Assembly: GCA_034231615.1 (NCBI GenBank)
Contig: CM067304.1
Span: forward strand, 16,667,944-16,731,943
Direction: 5' to 3'
DNA length: 64,000 bases
From: Meghimatium bilineatum
Lineage: Eukaryota > Mollusca > Gastropoda > Stylommatophora > Philomycidae
Part shown: positions 47,801 through 59,800 of the stretch, piece by piece
Numbering within the stretch: position 1 is the first letter of the stretch
Layout: each line of letters starts with the position of its first letter
The notes under the pieces: generated by a model
Told to the model about the DNA's origin: nothing
Database searches by the model: none
Seen by the model: only the letters and a program-made list of their open reading frames with translations
Translations under genes and position numbers: made by a program

Positions 47801-50800
47801 TTGAATAGTTGCACACCGCCAAAGATGGAAGTGTTGGCCATTCACGTAAATAAAATGGTGACACACCTCTTTTCCATTCTCTGGACTACATCCTGCTGGA
47901 AATCTGGTAGGATCACTGTCCTGCTGCAAGAGAGATCCAGCGGGAGTTTGAGAATGAATGCTGAAGAAGAAGAATCATTGCACACAAGTCAAAAACTGCC
48001 AATTGCTATCTAATTGGTTCCATCACGTCTGTGATCATGATGGCATACAGTGCAGACCACAGAACATATTCTGCAAGACTTTCATTTTTCTTTTTCGCTG
48101 AAGTTAGCGCATAGGGCAGAGGTCAGAACTCTCCAATTATGTCTATTCAAAGCTATTCTGTGCAGTTCTTGAATAGTATGAATATTGGTTGCTTTACTTT
48201 CTCTAAGTATTGTTCTTCTGAGTGTTTCTTTTGGTCTACCCCTTGCTCTTTTGCCTGTAGGTATCCATTCAAGAGATTGGTGGTGTATTCTGTTGGTGTC
48301 TGCGTGTAGGGCCAACGGCGTTTTCTGATAACATCCACAAGACTGCATTACACTAAATCAGTTAAGGGATGAGCACTGGCTCACTGGGACAGATAACCAC
48401 AGAAAACTGTATGGGTGTCTTGAGGAGCTTTCAAATTAGCAGCAGTAATCAAGAAGACATACAACAATTCTACAAGGACTTGAACACAGCTATGAAACAA
48501 TGCAAACAACATGAAGTAAATATTGTCATGGGCGATATGAATGCTAAGGTAGGGGACAGCCAAGACAAGGGTGTTACTGGCAGATTTGGATTAGGCACTA
48601 GAAACGAAAGAGGTGAGGTCCTGGTAGACTGGGCCAGAAATAATAATATGGTGATAGGAAATACATTCTTTTCTCATCACCCAAGACGGCTATGGACATG
48701 GAAAAGTCCAGATAATAAGACACGCAATCAAATAGATTACATCATAATAAATAAAAGATTCCGAAATTCACTGAAGTCTGTTAAGACACATCCAAGTGCT
48801 GATTGTAACAGTGATCATGTTCCAGTTGTGGGAAAGATTAATATTAGGTTAAAGAGATTAAAAACTACAAGGGCAGATAACACACCTAATGTGAATAGGC
48901 TGACAAAGAATGCAGAATTACAAGAACAGTATAACATAACAATTCAAAATAGGTACAATGCGATAGAAAAAATAGAAACCATTGAAGAACAGTGGACGAT
49001 GTTAAAAGAATCATTGCAGCAAACATCTAAAGAGATCCTGGATGACAGAAGATATTTTGAATATGATGAAGAAAAGAAGTCAGATGAAGAAAACATCGAA
49101 GAATACAACAAGATGAACAAAGAAATTAAACATAAGTGCACCAAGGCTAAAGAGGACTGGTTAAACGCAAAGTGCAGTGAAATAGAAAAACATTATCATA
49201 GAAATACAAGTGATACACATTTACAAATAAAGGAATTAACAGGCAAAGGGCAGGCTCACAAGACTGGGTGTCTGAAATATAAGCAGGGACACATACTAAT
49301 AGGAGAAAATGAAGTCATGCACAGATGGGAAGAATATATTAAAGAATTGTACGAAGATAACAGAAATGATATTAACATAAATTACAACAATGAAGGTCCA
49401 AGTATTTTAAAAGCAGAAGTAAAGGAAGCCATACAACACTTAAAAAACAACAAATCATCGGGTCCAGACAAGATTACAAAAGAAGAATTAGAAGCCCTGG
49501 GAGATTATGGTCTTGAAATTATCAAAATGTTAAATGACATCTACAACAGTGGCTATATTCCATCAGATTTGCTACAATCAATTTTTATAGCCCTACCAAA
49601 AAAACCTGGTGCAGTAGATTGCGAAGACCACAGAACAATTAGTCTTATGAGTCAGATGACCAAGATTCTACTGCGCATAATAATGAGGCGTATAAGAGGA
49701 AAAATAAAACCAGAGATAGCAAACGAACAATGCAGATTCGTAGAAGGAAAAGGCACAAGAAATGCCCTATATATAGTAAGAACATTAATGAAGAGGGTAC
49801 AACAAGAAGTAAAACAAGACCTTTATCTGTGCTTCATAGATTACAGCAAAGCATTTGACAAGGTGTAGCATTCAGAGATTATAAAATTGCTAGAAAGTCT
49901 TAACGTTGATGGGAAAGATCTAAAAATAGTAAAAAATATGTATTGGAAACAAACAGCTGCGATGATAGTTAACAACACTATAGGTAGATTTCAAAAGATA
50001 GAAATGGGTGTCAGGCAAGGTTGTGTAATGTCACTGGACCTTTTCTCCCTGTATACAGAATACATTATGCAAAATATAGAAGATATGTCCGGAATAAAAG
50101 TGGGAGGATACAATATAAATAACTTGAGATAAGCTGATGACACAGTACTGATCGCAGGAAGCGAACAAGAACTGCAAGCCCTATTAGATAAAGTAGTGAA
50201 GGAAAGTGAAAACAAAGGCCTCAGTTTAAAAAAGTAGAAACCAGAAATAATGGTTGTATCAAAGAGACATACACCACCAAGATGCAACATAATAATTAAT
50301 AACACAAAATTGGCACAAGTTGAAAAAGTGAAATATCTTGGCACCCTGTTAACATCAGAAGGTAGATGCTCAAGTGAGATAAAGAGCCAAACAGCACAAG
50401 CCAAATCAGCATTCCAAAAAATGAGAACCATTTTTTGCAATGGAAGTCTATCGATGCAGACCCGAATTCGGGTGCTGAGATGTTATATCGAACCGATTCT
50501 TTTTTATGGATGTGAAGCATGGACTATAAACAAGAAAATTCAAAGTGAATTGGAGGCTACAGAAGTTTCTGAGAAGAATGATGAAAATACCATGGACAGC
50601 CAAGAAAACTAATGCAAAGGTTCTCATTGATGCTGGTGTAAAAAGATCAATCATATCAAACATTAGAGGCAGACAGTCAAGTTTTCTAGGGCATCTGCTG
50701 AGAAGAACACAGCTTGAACACTTAATAACCAGGGGTGCAAAGGGAACGCATTGCTCTAGGCGGACCCAGGGTTAGCAGATAACCAAGATCCCAAATGTAC

Positions 50801-53800
50801 CTCCACGCGGTGCACCCTGGTAACAGAAATACAGCAGCTCAAGCTGATTCTGGCCAAATCATTTGGGATCGTGTCCGAGAATGTGGAGGTAGCAGATGGA
50901 AAGAGATTTGCCTGCACAAGAGACAGACAATATCTCCGACACCACCAGCATCACCACATATAGCGACACTGTCGACATACAGTGAAACTAGTCAGTCCAG
51001 TCCGAACATTGGAGGGGCGGCCAATGTAAAATGCACGTAAAGGTAGATGCATGGCGAGAGACATAGATTTCATACCGAGTACAATGAAACAATGAAAGGG
51101 CAGAACAGCGCTAGAGGGCAGCGCGAACTGCAATTAGAAAGTGAATAGTCCCTAGGAAAGGGGAACTACAAGCTCTGTCAGCTCGAGATGAGCTTCTAGC
51201 TACATGTGTTCCTTACAGGCAGAGACACAGACCCATTCATTGGCGTTTGGTAAAGCAAGAAGACCTAATCCAACTCTAATACCGAGCCTTCCTAAACCGG
51301 AAATATGCTCGCGAAGAGAAAGGGTTCCGTACTCGATGCGCTCAGGCACAAAAGGGACAACGATTTAGCCCTGGCCCAACTCTACTGTCAGGTTTTCCTA
51401 CACCAGAAATACACTTGAAGAGAGAAAGGGTTCAGTACCTGATGGGCTCAGGCGCTATTGGGACAAGGACGCTCAGCTCGAGAACGCCGTGCTCTCAAAC
51501 GCGTGGTGAGAGACTCGAACTTGGACAAGGGGTACACGATGTTGGTGAATGACACCTCGGCTAAGAGGGTGAAAGAGCCAGGGTCCAACTCCTCTGTTGA
51601 GTTCTTCCCCTTAAGGAACCAGGCTCACGGATGAGAAACGGTTCAGTACCCAATGGGCACAGGCACAGCACGTCCAATTACACGAGGCAAGTTCATAGAC
51701 TGTGGAACACCTCGTTCGAGTCAGACGAGAGCCCAAAAGATCGTCTGGGCGAAGAGTCTCCACTACGCATGCCTGGAGACAGATATAGAGGCTGACACAG
51801 GCTAAGGGTAGCCCACCCGAATTGTCAAGGCATGCCGAAATCGGATGTGCTAGGCCTACAAGGCGCATAACGGTGGCACAACGTAATCACGCTCCCGGCG
51901 GAAATCGCACGGATATCCGTGATGGTTACAATGGAGCGAACGAAAAACAAACAAACAAACTTAATAACCACTGGAAAGATCAAAGGGAGAAGAGATAAAG
52001 GTCGTCAAAGAGAAAAGTTACTAGATGGGCTTGTATCGTGGCACGGTAGAAGCTCACCAACCGAGCTTATTGACAACACAAGAGACAGAGAGTCGTGGAG
52101 AAACATGATCGCCTACGCCAGTCGGCATGGCACTTGATTGATTGAATCAAGAAAACCAGACTTGCTGTGTTAATAAGAAGAAGAATTGCTATCTAACGAA
52201 TGTTTTTGGTTTTAGTTGAGTACAAACTTCTGGTTTTCGCCTTGATTAGATCTAGAGTGACGACCATTCTTCTTCTGCGTTCACTCTCTGATAACCAACA
52301 CAAAAGTTAGTATAATTTCCACTGATGAGAGTGAAGTATACTGTACTTCTGGTTTCACAACAGAGTTGTATTATTTTGTGCCTTCTGGCCCAGCACATCT
52401 GTTTTCTGCATGATGACCATTAAATCATTTGGACAGCAGAAAGCATAAATTAAAGATACAACAAAATGTAATTTCTCACCTTCCTGTTTGAAAGTAAACT
52501 TAGTCTTTGCCTGAAGACAGAAATGATATAGTATAGTCAATCAGTATAAATTCTGAAGACAATGTAATAATTTCATAATGCAAAATAAATAGATGTACTT
52601 TAATTCAGCCCACACAAAATAAATAAATGTACTTTATTTCCGCCCACACAGAATAAATAGATGTACATTATTGCTGTACACACAAAATAAATGTACTTTA
52701 TTTCTGCCCACACAAAATAAATAAAAGTAATTGATTGCCATCCACACATAATAAATATAAATAATTTATTGCCACCCACACAAAATAAATATACTGTTCA
52801 AAAAAGAAATGCAACATTATTTAAAATGTCTACCAAAATTTTATTTTATGGAATTAATGTTTCAACCTTGGCATGGAAAAACTTTCAGACTTTAACTAAA
52901 CCAAATCCATCTCCAGTCATTCCTAACGGACCACTGACAATGCTAGTTAGCCCACTTCAGTCGGTCCCGGCAATGCCAGTCTGTAAGAACAATACCTCTG
53001 TAGAGTCTTCTAGCCCAAGAGCAGCGTTGTGCAGCCTGACAGTCTGATCTGAACTGAAATTCGATGAGCTGCTGGCATTGACTGGACCTTGGAGGACACA
53101 GATGCAACTCAATTTGTGAGGTGAAGTAGCCGTATGAAGCAGTCTTCGGCAGGAGTTTTGACTGGATCTTCCACTGCACGGCCGGTCTGCCACTGAGCCA
53201 CTTTGTTGAAATCACTCCAATGGCAGCTACTGGTGCTTCTAATCACATTAAATTGTCTCATCACTACACTTTGTGATAGTCCAGTCTGTAAGCATCCAAT
53301 GATGATGTATCATTGTTCTGTAGTCAGATGAGACATACTTTCGCATTGAATTTTCAACTGAATTTATTTGAGGGCCATCATTCTGTTATAGGCATTCAAT
53401 AATAAAGTCAGAGATTTTTGTGTTCAGTAAGTTTCACGGGATTCTCATGACCTGTCACAAGTTGTTGCCACAAATGTTTTGACCTTGACCTCTTTCATGG
53501 CTCACCTCATGAATAATGAGGTGAGTACAATTCAGGTAACCACATGTCCAATCAGCGAATATCTTTTATAAAAGTACCTCCCAAAAATGTTGCATTTCTT
53601 TTTTTTTTATCAGTATAGATGTACTTTGGTGCTGACCACAAACAATAATAGAATAATTTATTGCCACCCACATAAAATAAGTTCTTTATTGTCTATTGTC
53701 TGTCCATAGGTGAACGATGGTTGATCGTATTCAGACTTGCATTTAAGCATAGTGGTGGGAACTTCAGCTGTCGTTCCAATGTCAGATGTGTCGCCTTGGT

Positions 53801-56800
53801 TACATTAGGTTCATGTTTGTTCAATGCGTATCTTGATGTTTTCTATCCACCATTTTTGGGGTCTACTTTTGGCCTTATTTCTGGATATTATTTTTTGCAA
53901 CCCACACAAAATTCAAAATCCAAAAGTAAATTCGTAGATGTACTTTAGCGTCACCCATACAAAATAAACGATGATGATTGTTGTTCGTCCATCACAAGTG
54001 ATGATGATGACCATTTGTTACATCCACTTGAAATTTAGTTGAAGTTATGTCCTTGACAATGAGTTTATAAATGGTTAGTAAGCTCTATTCTAGCCAAAAA
54101 TGACCTTGACAGTCCAGGTACATCACTGTAGATGGTTTTTTATCTACCTGTGGCTATCTAGCTACTCTCTGTTGTTCAGCTGCTGTATTTCTCCTTTTCA
54201 CAAGATGCTGCACCTTTTTTGACTGTAAAGTGCCATGTAGCTCTGTTATGTGCAAGTTCTTGCCATGTATCTTGGTCTAGTTCAAAGGTTTCAGCGAAGA
54301 CTTTAACGAATCCTTGTAGCACTTCTTTTGGCCACCTTGAGAATATATCCCCTTCTGCAACTCACCACAGAGAATATCTTTAACAGGCCATGATCTGGTG
54401 TACATACCACATGACACGCCCAATGAATCTGTGTCTGCATCAGGATAGTGTCAATGCTAAGGATACCAGATCTGTCAAGGACTTTGTATTCGGAATCTTG
54501 TCTTAGCATCTGATGTTCATAACTTCTTTGAGACAAATTGTGTGAAAGTACAAACACTTACGACATAGATAGCAGATAACAGCATTACTCTTCTTTGCAC
54601 TACTTTTGAGCTAAAGTAACAGCCAGCAATTAGCGTTATATATCAAGTGACATATTCTTTCCAGAACATTGTCTTCATCATGGATACTCTGAATGCCTTT
54701 CTGTCTCTGGCAATCAGGCCTGCATTGACCAGAGACATGTTCATACATTCATCATTGTCGCTGGTCCATCATCTTCTTGGTCTTCTTCGCTTTCCTGGTA
54801 CTTTGCCCTCCAGAGTCAGCCATTTGATGCCATCATGTCTCTTTAAATGTCCAAAATACTGTAACTTCCTTCTTATGATTGTATTATAATTAACATTAGG
54901 AAACAATTATTGACAGTATTGAAGCAGTGACATTGTCGTTTCTAATCGTCGTGTTGTATTCGTGATAAAGATCTTTTGATCAAAACATTGATTTGTGTAT
55001 TATGTGTGTTACCAGTGACTAGCAAAACTTAATTACCCCGTTCCAAGTATCATCTGTTGGATTACAGTATTTACAGCAAAACTTAATTACCCCGTTCCAA
55101 GTATCATCTGTTGGATTACAGTATTTACAGCAAAACTTAATTACCCCGTTCCAAGTATCAACTGTTGGATTACAGTATTTACAGCTATATTTACATATGA
55201 TTAATTTTATGCTAAATGGTTGCATGCATTCATGTGAATGGATGTCTGCATACATAAAATGGTGAAACATACCTTCCACATATATAAATAATAGACTCTA
55301 CTGAGTGGGTCACTTCTTAAATGAGAAAGCTTTCTTTCAAACTCAGAAGGATAGTTAGTTAGTCATCGGATCATCATCACTGCAAACTGAACACATCCAT
55401 AGTTGCTCCGATCTCTCCTTGAGTGTATCCGCCATCACACTTCTGCTGACAGTACCGGTCCTATGCTGGTTGACCATCATTCTTCTGCGCCCTCCAAAAT
55501 GTTCACCTCTAGCAACACCGCATTTCAATCCCTGATCTTTAATCCTAGCCATTGAAAAGGAATCATCATCCACATTAGTCTCACTCTCGCGTGTTATATC
55601 TCTTAAGGAGTTCAAAACGTCAGCGCGATCCATTGCCCCATCGCCCTTTGCCACAATCGCACACGATGCCAGTTGATCCGCTCTTTCATTGCCTCGAACG
55701 CCCACATGTCCCGGCACGAAAATAAATGTAACCTCAGAAGGATGCTACTCTCAAAAGAAAGCTTTGGACTAACCTCCCAATGTACAAAGGAAACAAGATC
55801 TTTATTGTTCATAATTCAGAGAGTTGAAATAAACACAACAAAACAATTATCAGCCCAACTCAAACAAAAACTACAGATGAAATCAAATGTGCTGGGTCAT
55901 TGGAGTTCAAGGAAAACAGAGATGTGGTGCAATGCTGTTCTTTCAACTACATTCTGGAAATCTAGTAGAACCATTGTGCTACTATAAGAGGGATCCAGCG
56001 GAAGTTTGAGAGTGGATGCTAACAAACACAAAACTCTACTTCAGCTTATTTCAACTTATTTTGAGGATTCAACCCCTCCCCCACCCCCAGGAAACATCCA
56101 CCCCCACTCCAATGGTTTTCAAATAAAAAGGTTACAGTCCCACAAAAATGAAAAGGAGGAAAACTACCCTTGTCTTAGGTAAACCCCCCCCCCCCCCCCT
56201 TACAAAAGACATATCTATGGCTCTGCATGCGCACTAATTTCAGCAAACATACAAAAGCAATAACTACAAATATCTGTAACTGCATTCCTACCTTAGGATC
56301 CACATTCCGAGTTATTCTTCTGTATTCCTTGTTTTCCTGTTCTATTTTTAGTTTCTGAATTCTAGCTTCCAGTTCTTTGTTCTTTAAAATACAGATTGAA
56401 CACAATTAAATTAAAGAAATTTATCCCAATGGAAAATAAAAAGCAAATAATAAATTAAATCTCCATACTAACATTTTGTTACCAATGTCAGATGTGGACA
56501 TTAAAGAACATGAGAGAAAGCTTACTATGCGTGAAATGACACAGCCAAAGAAAGATGTGTTTTATTGGTGCAAATAAAACAGTGAAACAACACTTTTCCA
56601 TTCTCTGGACTATATTCTGTTGGCAATCTAGTCAGACTATTGTCGTGCTATAAGAGAGATTCAGCGGCAGTTTGAGAATGAATGCTGAAAAAGTAGATGT
56701 CCAAGAAAAGTCCTGTAGGGAATGAAGAGATTACAAGAACTGTTGAAACAACGTCTGTAGTCAAATATATTGAAAAATAGTGACTGACAGGTCTAATAGT

Positions 56801-59800
56801 GACTGAAATGGTTCAACCACTTAATGAGAATGAACCCTTATTGGTCAGCAGCAAAAACATAATGAAAATGAAAACAACAAGAGATAGAGGAAGACCAAGA
56901 ACAACGTAGATTAAAGAAGTTACCAACGTAGTGAGATGTCACAATATTACTGCATATTAACAACCACATGTGCCATAGTCTGAAAACCAATCGTTATTCG
57001 ATCCTACAAAGCCTTACAACAAAATCAGAGAAATGACAATAGTGAATACTGATAGATAAATGGTAAAGAAGTTTCTGGTCCACTTCCGTAGACACAAATA
57101 TGGCACAGTGATTAGTTTCAATCTCCATAAAATACAAGCAATACAGCTCTTGAATACTTTTTTTCATTCGTTCTCAAATTTCCACAGGATCTCCATCATA
57201 GCAGGACAACAGTCCACAAAATTTCCAGCATGATGTAGTCCAGAGAACGGAAATGCATTGTTCCACCATTTTATTTGTGCTGGTGGCCAGACACATCCAC
57301 AATGGGAGGAGCAATGGGAAGGTTTCTCTAGAGTTTTCATTCATACCCAGAAGGCTCCAACTCTCAGCGGTGAGCAATGCTTTGAGAAAGGGGATAAACT
57401 AACATGGTAAATAGGTTTTCCGAAAAGGAGGCCCATTTTCATTCTTGTGTTTGATGATTACAAGAACATCTACAACTTGAGACAAGTCTCCTGGATTAAC
57501 TCTAAAGGTGTATATCTATATCATCATCATCTAGTGCCGTCTCTACAACAAAATTTAGCTGGAACAGACCACCAACATCCAATCTCTTGTTTTGGTGGTG
57601 CACTATACTAGACTGTAATCTGTCGATCTTGTGATGTTTCCCACTTGTAATTCTGCCTATCTGTTGCTTCCCTTCGACTTTACTCTCAAGTACGATCTTC
57701 AGCGTGGTGTCATGTCTTTTAATATGTCCAAAATACTTCATTTGTTTGATATTTATTTCCTTTAATAGTTCTTTTTTCATACAGAGTATTGTTAGAACCT
57801 CTTTGTTATTGTTTGAACCTGTCTTCATTACTTCCATCTTTTGAGTTTGAAATTACAAAGTTGTGTAATTTTGAAGACAGATGTGCTGGGCCACTGCCGC
57901 AATTAAAATGGCTGCACAAAGTATTTTTATTCTCTGGACTACATAGTGCAGAAATTTAGCAGGACCATTATCCTATTACAAGAGAGATCTAGTGGGAGTT
58001 TGAGAATCAATGAGAAGATGAAGAAGACACAACTAACTTCAGTATGATTTTTACCTGTATTGTCACACCCAAAAAGGGACCACAGAACTTACTTTCCAAA
58101 CATATCATAAGAGGCAACTAAGGAGGTTTTTGGGGTTTGATTGGCTGTCCCATCCTAAGGAAAGTTCAAGAGATGTGTGACAGGCAGAAAGGTACAGCTC
58201 TCACAGAAAAGCGGTAAACCCCACATTGTGTTATATGGACTACATCCAGCTAATCTGCAGGAGTGTGAGAAATAATACGGAAGAAATATTGATTTTTTAC
58301 ATTTTGACCAATTGGATAAGACAGTAAACTCCACCTAAATCTTCTTAGTCTCCACTTACAGCATGCATGGCAAAACATAGTGTTGCTATTCTGTGCTCCC
58401 CTTTTGGATATTGGTAACACTGGTTTTAATTTGTTCATATTTTATTCTGGTTTAAAATACAAATACAGTAGAATCTCTCTATAGTGCATCCGTCTAAAAC
58501 AAATTTCCCTATTCGAATACACTTTTTTTTTATTCATTCTCTAACTTCAACTGGATCTTTCTTATAGCGAAACAATGGAACTGCAATGCTTCCAGCAGGA
58601 TGTATACCAGGAAATGGAAATACATTGTGTCACTGTTTTATTTGTGTCAATGGATCAACTCATCTGACTGGTGTTACAGCACTTTTCAAAATCCCTAATT
58701 ATATTTATTCTTTACTGTACTTCTTCTTTGTTCATTCTCAAACTCCCACTGGATCTCTCTTGTAACAGAACAATGTTCCTAGTAGAGTTCCAGCAAGATG
58801 TAGTCCATAGAATAGAAATGCTTATTGTTGCCGTTTTATTTGCGCCAATGATCCAACACATCCATCTTCGGCTGGTTCTTTACTGTACTGTATATAGCTA
58901 ATTTGTTATTACATAAATATTTTCTCAGTTCAAACCAAGTTGTTGTAATAGGATTTGACTGTACTGATATGTGGCACCTCTATGAACCTGAAGGGTTATA
59001 GGTTTGATGATGATGATTATTTTGAGAGGAACAATTTGGGGTGATAAAGAGTGAAAGTAACTTACTCTTGGTTCTAGAGGAGCAGGCTGAGGTACAAACT
59101 GTGCATCTTTCACAACTTCATGTAAACTCACTTTATGACCTTTAGAGAATTCAAACAATAATCATAACTGTTAAATTTTCTGTATAAGACATTTGTTCAT
59201 GTGGAACAAAATAATACCGGCTGTAAAATGTGTCAGAATCTGACATACACACGTTTCATAGAATGCAATAGTAGGAAAGCGCAGATGATGTAATAATTTA
59301 ATGTTGCGTTTTTGGTGTGTTCTGTGTAGGACACAGAATGGCTGGTTTATTCATGCGAATGAATCGGTTTAATAGTACTTTTTTTTTTAAAGAATACAAT
59401 CGCTAATCTATCTTTAATTTGAACAGTTGCTAGCAGTTAGACACTGTTCAAGATGAATGGGTAACATTAGAATTAGTAGATGTGTTTATAATGTGTAGCA
59501 TAAAAGTCACAGAAGATACTGATGCAATCATAAGTGTACACATTTTATTTCTCCCAACATGAAGTGATATTACATTCTATGGAAACCGTGTACACCAGAT
59601 ATTCTGGTGCATTTTACAAGCCGGTACTATTTTGTCCCTCATGCACCACGACATTTATTGAACTATTGCTGAATTTGTAACTGTCACTTATAAATAAAAA
59701 TAGTACTAGCACTCCACCAAAGATGGATGTGTTGGGCCATTGGCGCAAATAAAACAGCAACACAACGCATTTCCATTCTCTGGACTACATCCAACTGGAA

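Larger units (their letters stand above)
52585..53980. repeat. About 36-bp minisatellite, split by a transposon
   Basis: Units of CACACAAAATAAATAGATGT plus ACTTTATTTCTGCC run 52585-52791 and resume 53615-53690 and 53905-53970. The gaps are the Tc1-type element and a LINE I fragment. Confidence 0.85.
58464..58962. mobile_element. Pogo-like MITE interrupted by two S1 insertions
   Basis: MITE text occurs in three pieces: ATACAGTAGAATCTCTCTAT (left end), TTACAGCACTTTTCAAAATC (middle) and TTGTAATAGGATTTGACTGT (right end). S1 copies fill the gaps. Removing them restores the layout of 43912-44098. Confidence 0.8.

Noticed and set aside
52769-53215. Frames of 78-92 codons on both strands as host genes.
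   Set aside because: They lie inside the Tc1/mariner remnant between its inverted ends.
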